From the NCBI GenBank assembly GCA_002294005.1, contig DBEH01000056.1, positions 23,230 through 44,630 of the forward strand: a DNA stretch of 21,401 nucleotides, given 5' to 3'. Shown here piece by piece: positions 1-8,779 of this stretch. The position numbers and the translations under genes were made by a program. This DNA comes from Firmicutes bacterium UBA911 (GTDB taxonomy: Bacteria; Bacillota; Desulfotomaculia; Desulfotomaculales; Desulforudaceae). Position 1 is the first letter of the stretch. Each line of letters begins with the position of its first letter. The notes under the pieces were generated by a model. The model was given only the letters and a program-made list of their open reading frames with translations. It was not told the DNA's origin and ran no database searches.

Positions 1-43
1 CGGCCGGCGGCGGCCGGCGGCTCCGTAAGTGGGATTCTGGATT
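1..43. other. Left edge, GC-rich tandem decamer
   Basis: The first 20 bases are two copies of CGGCCGGCGG, followed by about 20 bases without recognisable content up to the stop codon of the YkuK-type gene. The decamer is rich in self-complementary CGGCCG and may belong to a repeat or hairpin cut by the window edge. Confidence 0.4.
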
Positions 44-526
44 CTATTTGGTGTGCCTGTCGGCGACCGAGGACGCCCCGTAGGCGTCCGGCTTGATCCG
101 GGCCCGGAAACCACTCCCGGTGACCATGCCCACCACTTCCCGGATCAGCTCCTTGGTGTCGCCGTGGGTGCCGGCGTCGATGTGAATCTCGACCTTCAGG
201 TCCTCACAGCCGACTTCGGCAAACTGCTTGGCCACCAGGCCCCCCAGTTCCAGGCTCAGAGCGGTTTCAAAGAAAATCTTCTGGCGCAGGCTCTTAATCT
301 TGCGGTGCGTTTTTTTCCGGTAGTAGTAGCGGGCCCCCTTGCCCAAGCGGTGCACAATGACCGCCGAGATGAAGTGGGTGGCGCCCTTCACCACCTGGGA
401 ATCGGTACCGATGATGATTTTGTAGGATGAAGAGGGCAGACCGGTAATGTACCGCATCATGTCGCTCATCATCTGGTCAAAGGTCAACTGCCCCTTTGTC
501 GGGCTGTTTAGGTACAAGTACCCCAC
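44..526 (-). CDS. YkuK/DUF458-type RNase H-like protein
   Basis: A 160-residue protein resembling the YkuK (DUF458) family, which is predicted to have an RNase H-like fold; no reaction is established. The family-typical opening is visible: LNSPTKGQLTF near residue 6 and KIIIGTDSQVV near residue 36, where the aspartate would match the first acidic residue of an RNase H core. A second acidic cluster, EIHIDAGTHGDTKELI, lies near residue 112. Length is normal for the family. The start is GTG, with a purine-rich AGGGAA placed very close to it, so a start a few codons further in (TTG at codon 4) is possible. It follows rsmA by 23 bases but appears to have its own extended -10 promoter overlapping the rsmA stop codon. 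The family call is fairly sure; the cellular role is unknown. Confidence 0.8.
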   Translation of the reverse strand: MGYLYLNSPTKGQLTFDQMMSDMMRYITGLPSSSYKIIIGTDSQVVKGATHFISAVIVHRLGKGARYYYRKKTHRKIKSLRQKIFFETALSLELGGLVAKQFAEVGCEDLKVEIHIDAGTHGDTKELIREVVGMVTGSGFRARIKPDAYGASSVADRHTK

Positions 527-549
527 TTCCCTGAGTATAGATGCCTGTA

Positions 550-1449
<900 letters not shown>

Positions 1450-1501
1450 GCCCTATTCTTTCCCTTGTTGCGGGCATTAAAAAAAGGTTTTCTTGAAAGC
1501 C

Positions 1502-2551
1502 CTACTCCAGTATGAATACGTTGACCGTTCGGCGTCCCCACTGCACCGCCTCCTGCCGGGTCGGGAAAAACACGTCCACCCGGTTGCCCCGGATGCTGCC
1601 GCCGGTGTCCATGGCCCGGCCCATACCGTACCCGTCAATGTACAGCCGGCTCCCCATGGGGATCACCCGCGGGTCGACCGCCACCGTGCCCGGTCCCGGG
1701 GCCAACCCGGTCGCCGTGTTCCGCCCGGTGTAGGTGTAAGCCGTGGACTCGGCTCTGATCATTTCCCGGAAACGCAACTCCTGCGCCCCGCGCGTAACGG
1801 TGGTCAGCGTCCCCACCAGCAGCACCTGGTTCTGCGGTTTGGCCACCACCTCGCTCTTTTCCAGCCGGCGCTCGAATTCCTGCCCGTCATGACGGGTCAC
1901 CCGCCAGGTCTCCCGCACCAGCCCGGGCCGGCCCTGGACCAGCAGCCGGGTCTCTCCCTTGAGCATATCGTAGGCCGGCCGGCGTTCCACCCCGAACGGG
2001 ACCGCCGTTTCCCGCTCGTCGAGCGCCATGGTCACCCGGACGAGGCGGACCTCCATCCCGGCGACAACAGGCGCGCGCCGGCCCGGCAGCACCAGGTCGT
2101 GCACGTTAAGCTCCACGCCGGCGGCGGTGAGCGCCCGGCCCACGCTCTGAGCGGTGGTGAACACTTCCCACTCCCGCCCGTCCACCCGGACGGACACGGG
2201 TACCGCCCGCAGAACCGTGACCACCAGGCCGTCGTGCAGGGGGGTGACGAGTGAAGGGGTGACCTCGTCGTGCAGTCCGACCGTGATCCCCTCCCGGTCA
2301 AGCAGGTCGGCCACCGTGCCTGGGGAAGTCTTTACCGCCACCGTTTCCCCATCGTCACGCAGGGTCACATGGACTGAGTTCGCCCAGGCATACCAGCCCA
2401 GACCCAGCAACAGGACCGCCGCCAACCCAACCAGCAAGAGCCAAAACCGCCTGGCGGCCCGGAACCGCCTCGGCTGGTCAAGATACTCAGCCTTTGGCAC
2501 CGTATACCATTCCATCGCTACCACCCAAACGGACAATTCTACAGGCGGCAC
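1502..2551 (-). CDS. yabE: YabE-type cell-wall protein: DUF348, G5 and 3D domains
   Basis: A membrane-anchored cell-wall protein of the YabE/Rpf-like group, 349 residues. After a short cytoplasmic stretch there is one hydrophobic segment (about residues 34-57, FWLLLVGLAAVLLLGLGWY). Two DUF348-type modules follow (about 58-175), then a G5-like module (about 176-250). The C-terminus is a 3D domain with its characteristic aspartates: AVDPRVIPMG, MDTGG and NRVDVFF. 3D domains are double-psi beta-barrels related to lytic transglycosylases, so peptidoglycan cleavage during growth or spore outgrowth is the likely role. The GTG at 2551 has AGGAG four bases upstream. An ATG at 2515 with GGGTGG before it would remove 12 residues and is a real alternative. 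Confidence 0.93.
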   Translation of the reverse strand: MPPVELSVWVVAMEWYTVPKAEYLDQPRRFRAARRFWLLLVGLAAVLLLGLGWYAWANSVHVTLRDDGETVAVKTSPGTVADLLDREGITVGLHDEVTPSLVTPLHDGLVVTVLRAVPVSVRVDGREWEVFTTAQSVGRALTAAGVELNVHDLVLPGRRAPVVAGMEVRLVRVTMALDERETAVPFGVERRPAYDMLKGETRLLVQGRPGLVRETWRVTRHDGQEFERRLEKSEVVAKPQNQVLLVGTLTTVTRGAQELRFREMIRAESTAYTYTGRNTATGLAPGPGTVAVDPRVIPMGSRLYIDGYGMGRAMDTGGSIRGNRVDVFFPTRQEAVQWGRRTVNVFILE

Positions 2552-2579
2552 CCTTCTCCTGCCGGATTATTCCGCCGCA

Positions 2580-3110
2580 TCAGTATTCGATCCCCCGCTG
2601 CGCCCCCACCCCGCTCCGGTAGTGGTGCTTTATTTCCCGCATCTCCGTCACCAGGTCGGCGCGCGCAACGATTTCCGGCGGCGCGCCCCGCCCCGTCAAC
2701 ACGAGGTGGACGTCTTCCGGCTTTTGAGCCGCCAGCGCCGACACCTCGTCCAACGTCACCAGCCCCAGGTTGAGCGCGACGAAGATCTCGTCCAGCACCA
2801 CCATTTCGTACCCGCGCCCCTCGAGGGCGGCACGGGCGGCGCCCAGCGCCGCTGCCGCCGCCGCCCGGTGCCGGCGAAACCCTTTTTCATCATCTTCAAA
2901 CACAAAACCGGCCCCGAGCGGCCTGATCTCCAGGCCGTCCAGGCGGTCGGCCGCTTTCAGCTCGCCGGTTTCCAGGTCTTCCTTGACGAACTGGATGACC
3001 AGCACCCGCAGGCCCTGCCCCCACGCGCGCAGCGCCAGGCCCAACGCCGCGGTCGTCTTGCCCTTGCCGTCTCCCGTAAAGACAATCACCAGCCCCCGCT
3101 TGTCACACAC
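2580..3110 (-). CDS. cobO: Cob(I)yrinic acid a,c-diamide adenosyltransferase (CobO/BtuR family)
   Basis: This enzyme transfers the adenosyl group of ATP to cob(I)alamin or its a,c-diamide precursor, making coenzyme B12. The 176-residue length is typical for the family. The modified P-loop TGDGKGKTT (12-20) is near the N-terminus, followed by VLVIQFVKE, the VVLDEI segment that acts like a Walker B, and LTGRGAPPEIVARADLVTEM. The family-typical ending GAQRGIEY is intact. GTG start at 3110 with a G-rich ribosome site about 7 bases upstream. It lies between tatD and yabE, a position where no cobalamin gene occurs in Bacillus; no other cobalamin gene is in the window, so pathway context is lacking. 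Confidence 0.95.
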   Translation of the reverse strand: MCDKRGLVIVFTGDGKGKTTAALGLALRAWGQGLRVLVIQFVKEDLETGELKAADRLDGLEIRPLGAGFVFEDDEKGFRRHRAAAAAALGAARAALEGRGYEMVVLDEIFVALNLGLVTLDEVSALAAQKPEDVHLVLTGRGAPPEIVARADLVTEMREIKHHYRSGVGAQRGIEY

Positions 3111-3125
3111 AAAAATTCACCCCCA

Positions 3126-3146
3126 AAAAGGTGTCAGACACCTTTT
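3126..3146. repeat. Palindromic repeat, copy 1
   Basis: A perfect palindrome, AAAAGGTGTC and GACACCTTTT arms of 10 bases around a single central A. It lies immediately after the tatD stop codon. The A-tract/stem/T-tract layout could also act as a bidirectional intrinsic terminator between tatD and cobO. Confidence 0.9.
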
Positions 3147-3147
3147 C

Positions 3148-3993
3148 TCAAAAACCACCTCTGTCGTCAGGCGGCTCGCGCTTGAGTTTCGCTGCTGGAA
3201 GGGAACGACCTCCAAAAAAGGTGTCTGACACCTTTTTTGCGAAGAAGGCGCGCGCGTTGGCGGTGGTGATCGCGGCGAGCCGTTCCGGGTTCAGGCCCCG
3301 CAGGCCGGCGATATACTCGGCGGTGTGGCGCAGGTAGGCCGGTTCGTTCCGGCGGCCGCGCCAAGGCACGGGCGCGAGGTACGGGGCGTCGGTCTCGAGA
3401 AGCAGGCGGTCCTCCGGCACCTTTTCCGCCACCACGCACAGGGCCTGGGCTCCCTTGAAGGTGACCACCCCGGCCAGGGAGATATAGCAGCCCAGTTTCA
3501 GGAAAGTCCGGGCATAAGCCCAGTCCCCGCTGAAACAATGCATCACCGCCCGTGTCCGGAGGCCGTCCCGCAGCAACGCAGCGGTGTCTTCAAACGCTTC
3601 CCGGCAGTGCACAATTACCGGCAGGTTCACTTCCGCGGCCAGTTCCAGTTGGGCCGCCATCACTTCGCGCTGCACCGGCCGGGGGGAAAAATCGTAGTGA
3701 TAATCAAGGCCGATTTCGCCGACCGCCACCACCCGGGGGTGCCGGGCCAGCCGGTGCAACTCCTCCAGGTATCCCGGCACGGCCCCGGCGGCGTCGTGGG
3801 GGTGCACCCCCACCGCCGCGAACACAAAGCCGTGTCTTTCGGCCAGGTGTACGGCGGCCCGGGCGGAAGCAAGATCGCTCGCCACCGTGACGATCAAGCC
3901 CACCCCCGCGTCCCTCGCCCGGGCCAGAACGGCGTCCCGGTCCGCGGCAAACCGGCCGTGGTCGAGGTGGGCGTGAGTATCCACCAAGAGCAT
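3148..3993 (-). CDS. tatD: TatD-family metal-dependent deoxyribonuclease, repeat-extended
   Basis: A TatD-type hydrolase (YabD in Bacillus), a metal-dependent nuclease of the amidohydrolase TIM-barrel fold. From the ATG at 3993 it is 281 residues. Expected metal ligands are visible: H7 and H9 in DTHAHLD, E93 in VGEIGLDY, H129 in VIVHCREAF, H152 in MHCFSGD and D202 in LETDAPY. The family normally ends just after the TTANARAFF stretch. Here the frame runs into a palindromic repeat at residue 253 and gains about 29 extra residues starting KKVSDTFFGG, so the tail is repeat-derived. The ATG is one base after the metG stop, with GAGGT about 11 bases upstream, so translation is probably coupled. An upstream TTG at 4011 has no ribosome site. 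Confidence 0.93.
   Translation of the reverse strand: MLLVDTHAHLDHGRFAADRDAVLARARDAGVGLIVTVASDLASARAAVHLAERHGFVFAAVGVHPHDAAGAVPGYLEELHRLARHPRVVAVGEIGLDYHYDFSPRPVQREVMAAQLELAAEVNLPVIVHCREAFEDTAALLRDGLRTRAVMHCFSGDWAYARTFLKLGCYISLAGVVTFKGAQALCVVAEKVPEDRLLLETDAPYLAPVPWRGRRNEPAYLRHTAEYIAGLRGLNPERLAAITTANARAFFAKKVSDTFFGGRSLPAAKLKREPPDDRGGF
3214..3238. repeat. Palindromic repeat, copy 2, inside tatD
   Basis: A perfect palindrome: six A, GGTGTC, a central T, GACACC, six T. It has the same core as copy 1 with the opposite central base, so the two copies are inverted relative to each other and enclose 67 bases. It lies in the 3' end of tatD and encodes KKVSDTFF. Confidence 0.92.
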
Positions 3994-3994
3994 A

Positions 3995-5563
3995 TTACTT
4001 GGAGACCTCAAGGCGCGGAAAAAGCGGCGCCCCGCGCGCGATGCGCGTGCCCGCCGGCAGCCGGCCCCAGGTGAGCGACTCCCACGTGTGCAGTTCAGGA
4101 TGGTCCGCGATGCCCAATTGCGACCACACCCGGGCCGGGAAACCGGGCATGAAGGGGGACAACAGGACGGTGGCGATCCGGTAGGACTCGGCCAGGTTGT
4201 ACAGCACCCCGGCCAGCCGCTGTTTCTTTTCGGGGTCCTTAGCCAGGGCCCAGGGCGCGGTCTCCTCGATGTACTTGTTCGCCCGCCCGACCAGTTTCAT
4301 GATCGCCCCGAGGGCGGCCGACAGGTCGAATTCGTGCACCAGCCCGGCCACCTCGCCGGGGGTGATCAGCGCCAGGTCGATCAATTCGCGGTCCAGCGGG
4401 CCGCCGGCAGGGCCCGGGGCATGGATCACCCCGCCCAGATATTTGTCGATCATGGCCGTAGTACGGCTTAACAGATTGCCCAAATCGTTCGCCAGGTCCA
4501 CGTTGATGCGCAGAATCAGGCTGTCTTCGGAGTAGTAGCCGTCGACCCCGAAGACCATCTCCCGCAGCAGGTAGTACCGGATCGCGTCCACGCCGTACCG
4601 GTCGACAAGCACGAACGGGTCGACGACATTGCCCTTGGACTTCGACATCTTCCCGCTTTCCAGCATCAGCCATCCGTGCCCGACCACCCGTTTCGACAGC
4701 GGAATTCCGGCCGCCATCAGGATGACCGGCCAGATGATGCAGTGGAAACGGACGATGTCCTTGCCCACCAGGTGCACGTCCACCGGCCAGTACCGCCGGT
4801 ACAGCGAGTCGTCTTCGCCCCCGTAGTTCAGGGCGGAGATGTAGTTCGTCAGCGCGTCCACCCAGACGTAAATTACGTGCCGGGGGTCGAACGGCACTGG
4901 AATGCCCCAGTTGAACGAGGTCCTGGACACGCACAGGTCCTCCAGGCCCGTCTTGATGAAGCTGACCACTTCATTCCGCCGCGAAACCGGTTGGATGAAT
5001 TCAGGGTTCCGGTCGATGTGGGCCAGCAACCGCTGGGCGTAACGGGACTGCCGGAAAAAGTAGCTCTCCTCGGCCACCAGTTCGACCGGACGCCCGCAGT
5101 CGGGGCAGTTGCCGTCCACGACCTGTCGGTCCGTCCAGAAGGCTTCGCAGGGGGTGCAGTAAAGCCCTTCGTAGGAGGACTTGTAGATGTCGCCCTGTTC
5201 GTACAGGCGGCGGAAAATGTCCGTCACCACCCGCTTGTGCCGGTCCTCGGTGGTCCGGATGAAGTCGGAGTAGTCGATGTCCAACCGGGACCAGAGGCGC
5301 TTGAAACCGGCCACGATCTCGTCCACGTATTCCTGCGGGTTTTTGCCCTGCGCCGCCGCCGTGCGCTCGATCTTCTGCCCGTGCTCGTCCGAACCGGTCA
5401 AAAAGTACACGTCATAACCGGTCAGCCGCTTGAACCGGGCCATGGCGTCCGCGGCCACCGTCGTGTAGGCGTGCCCGATATGCAGGTTGTCGCTCGGGTA
5501 GTAGATGGGCGTAGTAACATAAAAGGGCGGCTTTCCCAAGGTCGAGACCACTTCCCTTTCCAA
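3995..5563 (-). CDS. metG: Methionyl-tRNA synthetase, short form
   Basis: Class I synthetase charging tRNA-Met, needed for initiation and elongation. The 522-residue protein has the HIGH motif as HIGH at 28-31, the KMSKS loop at 305-309, and a connective-peptide zinc knuckle with C136, C139, C153 and C156. The helical anticodon-binding domain follows, ending at about 520. The C-terminal EMAP/Trbp-like dimerisation and tRNA-binding domain of many longer MetG proteins (about 650 residues) is absent. The longest frame starts with TTG at 5563. A GTG at 5551 has AAAGG just upstream and would shorten the protein by four residues, so the start is open. It is divergent from abrB and leads into tatD. 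Confidence 0.97.
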   Translation of the reverse strand: MEREVVSTLGKPPFYVTTPIYYPSDNLHIGHAYTTVAADAMARFKRLTGYDVYFLTGSDEHGQKIERTAAAQGKNPQEYVDEIVAGFKRLWSRLDIDYSDFIRTTEDRHKRVVTDIFRRLYEQGDIYKSSYEGLYCTPCEAFWTDRQVVDGNCPDCGRPVELVAEESYFFRQSRYAQRLLAHIDRNPEFIQPVSRRNEVVSFIKTGLEDLCVSRTSFNWGIPVPFDPRHVIYVWVDALTNYISALNYGGEDDSLYRRYWPVDVHLVGKDIVRFHCIIWPVILMAAGIPLSKRVVGHGWLMLESGKMSKSKGNVVDPFVLVDRYGVDAIRYYLLREMVFGVDGYYSEDSLILRINVDLANDLGNLLSRTTAMIDKYLGGVIHAPGPAGGPLDRELIDLALITPGEVAGLVHEFDLSAALGAIMKLVGRANKYIEETAPWALAKDPEKKQRLAGVLYNLAESYRIATVLLSPFMPGFPARVWSQLGIADHPELHTWESLTWGRLPAGTRIARGAPLFPRLEVSK

Positions 5564-5663
5564 ATTATACCGAGAATTTTATCTCCCGGTCGTAGTATTG
5601 TCAAGTTTTCCAAACTTTCACCACGGGGGAAGAATTTTTTGTAGCTTTTTTTAGAAAAAGATG

Positions 5664-5692
5664 TTGACTTTTAATGGAATGCTTGGTACCAT
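5664..5692 (+). promoter_or_regulatory. Sigma-A type promoter of abrB
   Basis: TTGACT at 5664-5669, a 17-base spacer, and TACCAT at 5687-5692. The surrounding DNA is clearly AT-richer than the genes. The predicted transcript starts about 54 bases before the abrB start codon. The 190-base gap to metG probably also holds the metG promoter, which I could not place. Confidence 0.65.
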
Positions 5693-5752
5693 TTACTTGC
5701 ATGATTTTGTTCTATTCTGTCGAAGAAAATTCTGGGAGAGGGAGGGAAAGTC

Positions 5753-6007
5753 TTGAAGTCGACAGGGATTGTGCGCAAGGTGGACGAGTTGGGCCGGGTG
5801 GTCATTCCGATCGAACTCCGGAGGACTCTTGGCATCGAGGAGAAGAACGCGCTGGAAATCTACGTGGACAACGAGAAGATCATTCTCAAGAAGTACGAGC
5901 CGGCGTGTGTCTTCTGCGGCAATGCGGGTGACGCGCAGCACTACCGCGGAAAACTGGTCTGCCGCCACTGTGCCGCCGAGATGTTCCAAAAAGCCCACGC
6001 CATGTAG
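5753..6007 (+). CDS. abrB: AbrB-family transition-state regulator with Cys-rich C-terminus
   Basis: A DNA-binding regulator, 84 residues. The N-terminal 48 residues are nearly those of Bacillus AbrB (STGIVRKVDELGRVVIPIEL at 3-22), the swapped-hairpin DNA-binding domain. AbrB represses post-exponential and sporulation genes. The C-terminal part differs from Bacillus AbrB: it has C52-x2-C55 and C70-x2-C73, which looks like a small zinc ribbon in place of the usual multimerisation domain. The start codon is TTG at 5753, supported by GGAGGG a few bases upstream. This is one of only two plus-strand genes and it sits between metG and rsmI as in Bacillus. Confidence 0.95.
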   Translation: MKSTGIVRKVDELGRVVIPIELRRTLGIEEKNALEIYVDNEKIILKKYEPACVFCGNAGDAQHYRGKLVCRHCAAEMFQKAHAM

Positions 6008-6038
6008 GCGCGAACAGCCGAATAGACTCCTGGTGCGG

Positions 6039-6059
6039 GAGGCCTTTGACACGGGCCTC
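6039..6059. terminator. Hairpin between convergent abrB and rsmI
   Basis: GAGGCC and GGCCTC arms with a 9-base loop lie in the 55-base gap where abrB and rsmI converge. There is no clear T-tract on either side, so this is a weak candidate for a shared terminator. Confidence 0.35.
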
Positions 6060-6062
6060 TCG

Positions 6063-6923
6063 TCACTTTCCGGGCCAATCCTTACCTCGTTGCGGATCCA
6101 CGAGCAGACCGTAGAGTTGCCGGCGGCTCATCCCGTGCCGCCGGGCAACCTCGCGGAGAGCGTTTCCCCGCGTCGACCCCGCGGCCTGCAGTTCCACCAA
6201 TTGAGCCGCCAGGGCCGCCGGTTCGGGAGCAAGCGACACCGGTTCCCCGGCGCCGCCCTCGAGCACCAGGGTGAATTCCCCGCGCGGCGGGCGGGCGGTG
6301 AAGTGCGCCCGCGCCTCAATCACCGTGCCCCGGAATACTTCCTCGTGCTGCTTGGTCAGTTCCCGGGCCACCACCACCATCCGGTTCCCCAGCACTTCCA
6401 GGATGTCTTCCAGGGTCGCCTGGAGCCGCGTGGGCGCCTCAAAAAGGACCGCGGTGCGCCGCTCGCCGCGGAGTCCTTCCAGCGCCCTCTTTCGCCCCCG
6501 GCGCGGCAAAAACCCCTCGAACACAAAGCGGTCCGTCCGCAGGCCGGAAACGACCAGGGCGGTGAGCACCGCGCTCGGGCCCGGCACCGGAACCACGTTG
6601 AAACCGGCACGCGCCACCGCAGCGACCAGCTCGGCCCCCGGATCGGAAATACCGGGCATGCCGGCGTCCGACACCAGGGCCACGGACGCCCCCTCTCGCA
6701 GCCGCTCCAGCAGCTCCGGCGTTTTTCGCACCCGGTTGTGGGCGTGAAAACTGGTCAGCGGCGTTTTGATGCCGTAACGGCTGAGGAGTTTCCTGGTGTG
6801 CCGGGTGTCTTCGGCGGCGATCAGGTCGGCCTCTCCGAGTACCCGGAGCACACGCAGGGTGACGTCCTCCAGGTTGCCGATGGGAGTCCCGCAAAGATAA
6901 AGCGTGCCCCCGCTTTTTTCCAT
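6063..6923 (-). CDS. rsmI: 16S rRNA (cytidine-1402-2'-O)-methyltransferase RsmI
   Basis: RsmI methylates the 2'-OH of C1402 in the decoding centre, using SAM. The tetrapyrrole-methylase fold is clear: LYLCGTPIGNLEDVTLR at the N-terminus, AAEDTRHTRKLL, then VALVSDAGMPGISDPG and PVPGPSAVLTAL. A C-terminal helix-turn-helix segment typical of RsmI (LREVARRHGMSRRQLYGLL) is present. From the ATG at 6923 the protein is 286 residues. A TTG three codons upstream also exists, but the G-rich ribosome site fits the ATG better. It follows ricT by about 35 bases and ends convergently with abrB. Confidence 0.96.
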   Translation of the reverse strand: MEKSGGTLYLCGTPIGNLEDVTLRVLRVLGEADLIAAEDTRHTRKLLSRYGIKTPLTSFHAHNRVRKTPELLERLREGASVALVSDAGMPGISDPGAELVAAVARAGFNVVPVPGPSAVLTALVVSGLRTDRFVFEGFLPRRGRKRALEGLRGERRTAVLFEAPTRLQATLEDILEVLGNRMVVVARELTKQHEEVFRGTVIEARAHFTARPPRGEFTLVLEGGAGEPVSLAPEPAALAAQLVELQAAGSTRGNALREVARRHGMSRRQLYGLLVDPQRGKDWPGK

Positions 6924-6957
6924 ACCTGTCAACCCCGGCTTGTTGATTTTGATCCGC

Positions 6958-7770
6958 CTAGCGCTTGGGCAGGGTTTTCAACTGCTTCAACGGGAAGTAC
7001 TGCGCGTGTTTGGAATCTTTGAGTTCCACGCTCACGGTGTCCCGGAAGATGTTCACCTCGGTCACCTTTCCCTCCCCGGCGGGGGTTTGGACCCGGGCCC
7101 CGACATCGGGGTAGTCGCCCCGGGCGTTCTCGTACACTTCGCTCTCGTACTTCAAGCAGCACATCAACCGGCCGCAGATACCCGAGATCTTGGCCGGATT
7201 GAGCGAGAGGTTCTGCTCCTTGGCCATCCTGATCGAGACCGGGGTGAACTCGCGCAGCCAGGACGCGCAGCAAAGCTCCCGTCCGCACCCGCCGAGCCCG
7301 CCCAGCATCTTCGCCTCGTCGCGCACGCCGATCTGCCGCAGTTCGATGCGGGTGCGGAAAACCGAAGCCAGGTCCCGGACCAGCTCGCGGAAATCAACCC
7401 GGCCCTCGGCCGTGAAGTAGAAAATCACTTTGCTGGAGTCGAACGTGTAGTCCACGCCTACCAGCTTCATCGGCAGGCCGTGCGCCTTGATCTTGTCCCC
7501 CCCGATCTGAAAGGCCTGCGTTTCCTTTTCCTGCAGCTCGGCCAGGCACTTCAAGTCCTCGTCGGTGGCCTTGCGCACCACCGGTTTCAGCAGTTGTTCG
7601 CCGTCCTCACCATCCCGGGGGCGGGGCCCGATGGCCACAGTGCCGAATTCCAGCCCCCGCACCGTCTCCACGATCACTCCCTCACCCTTTTCCAAATCCA
7701 GGGCGCCAGGATCAAAATAGTACGTCTTGCCGGTTTTCTTAAACTGAACTCCAACCAGTTGCCCGGTCAT
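6958..7770 (-). CDS. ricT: PSP1-domain protein RicT (YaaT), Fe-S protein of the Y-complex
   Basis: RicT works with RicA and RicF in Bacillus as an iron-sulfur complex that directs RNase Y processing and affects sporulation and competence. The 270-residue protein is built around the PSP1 domain. Its cysteine clusters are intact: C162, C167, C168 (GGCGRELCC) and C199, C204, C205 (GICGRLMCC), which are the expected cluster ligands. Start ATG at 7770 with AGGA 6 bases upstream. The first 32 bases overlap the end of holB, pointing to coupled translation. RicA and RicF genes are not in this window. Confidence 0.95.
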   Translation of the reverse strand: MTGQLVGVQFKKTGKTYYFDPGALDLEKGEGVIVETVRGLEFGTVAIGPRPRDGEDGEQLLKPVVRKATDEDLKCLAELQEKETQAFQIGGDKIKAHGLPMKLVGVDYTFDSSKVIFYFTAEGRVDFRELVRDLASVFRTRIELRQIGVRDEAKMLGGLGGCGRELCCASWLREFTPVSIRMAKEQNLSLNPAKISGICGRLMCCLKYESEVYENARGDYPDVGARVQTPAGEGKVTEVNIFRDTVSVELKDSKHAQYFPLKQLKTLPKR

Positions 7771-8761
7771 ATCCGTCCTGTTCCTCCTCGGCCAGCCCGG
7801 CCAGGCGCAGGCACAAGACCTCCGCCGCCAGGCGCACGTTCACGTTGGCCAGCAGTTTCTTTCTCGCATCTTCAATGGCGCCGATGCTCCGCACCAGAGC
7901 CGGGCCGTCCGCCAAACGGGCCTGCACCCGGATCTGTTCCAGGCGGTTCACATTGGTCAGCAGTTCCTCGGCGCCGGCCTCCCGCCACAGCAAGAGGTCC
8001 CGGTACCAGAGGAGCAGGTGCTCGGTCCGCGTCAGCACCTCAGCCCGCTCCCCGAGTTCCCGGGCCCGGGCGAACAGTTCGGCGGTCCCGATCCCGGAAA
8101 GGAACGCGTGCGCCAGGTGCGCCGCCTTTTCCTGCCAGTCCGGATCATCCCCGCCGGCGGCCAGTTCGGCCGCCCGTCCCAGGCTGCCCCCGGCCAGGCG
8201 GGCCGCCAGCGGCGCCACGTCCCCCTTAAACCCCATTGTTTCCAGTCCGGAAGTGATTTCATCCGTGGTCAGCGGCCGGAAGGGAATCCTCAAGCAGCGG
8301 GAGACCACCGTGGGCGGCAGCCGAGCCGGCCGGGAGCTGGTCAGGATAAACAGGGCCGGGGCCGGCGGTTCCTCCAGGGTCTTCAGAAAGGCATTGGCCG
8401 CTTCCGCGGTCAGGCCTTCGGCTTCCCACACCAGGCACAGGTGCCGCGTCCCGTACGGCCGGTAGACGAGTGCCTGCTGCAGCTCCCGCACCTCGGCGAT
8501 CCCGATCGACTTCCGGGCCCCGTCCAGGACCCGGAAGTCGGGGTGGGAGCCGGCGATGAACATCCGGCAAGTGGGGCAAACACCGCAAAAAGCCTTTCCC
8601 CCGGCGTTGCAGACCAAGGTCTGGGCCAGCGCCCGGGCCAGGCTTTTCTTGCCCACCCCCGCCGGACCGTGAAACAGGTAGGCGTGCGCCAGGCGGCCGC
8701 CGTCAACCGCCCTCTGAAAATACCTCTTGGCCAGTTCCTGCCCGATGATCCCGTCCAGCAA
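7739..8761 (-). CDS. holB: DNA polymerase III delta' subunit
   Basis: A clamp-loader subunit of 340 residues. The N-terminal AAA+ module carries an intact P-loop GPAGVGKKS (32-40), a zinc module with C51, C59, C62 and C65, a KTLEEPPAPALFIL segment and an SRC-like VVSRCLRIPF. The rest is helical, as expected for the collar domain. The first codon is TTG at 8761; AAGGA is only 2 bases before it, so a start at the next codon (CTG) is conceivable. It is just downstream of tmk and overlaps ricT, the same order as in Bacillus, where yaaQ and yaaR lie between tmk and holB but are absent here. Confidence 0.95.
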   Translation of the reverse strand: MLDGIIGQELAKRYFQRAVDGGRLAHAYLFHGPAGVGKKSLARALAQTLVCNAGGKAFCGVCPTCRMFIAGSHPDFRVLDGARKSIGIAEVRELQQALVYRPYGTRHLCLVWEAEGLTAEAANAFLKTLEEPPAPALFILTSSRPARLPPTVVSRCLRIPFRPLTTDEITSGLETMGFKGDVAPLAARLAGGSLGRAAELAAGGDDPDWQEKAAHLAHAFLSGIGTAELFARARELGERAEVLTRTEHLLLWYRDLLLWREAGAEELLTNVNRLEQIRVQARLADGPALVRSIGAIEDARKKLLANVNVRLAAEVLCLRLAGLAEEEQDGYDRATGWSSV

Positions 8762-8779
8762 TTCCTTACCAGCCCCCGT

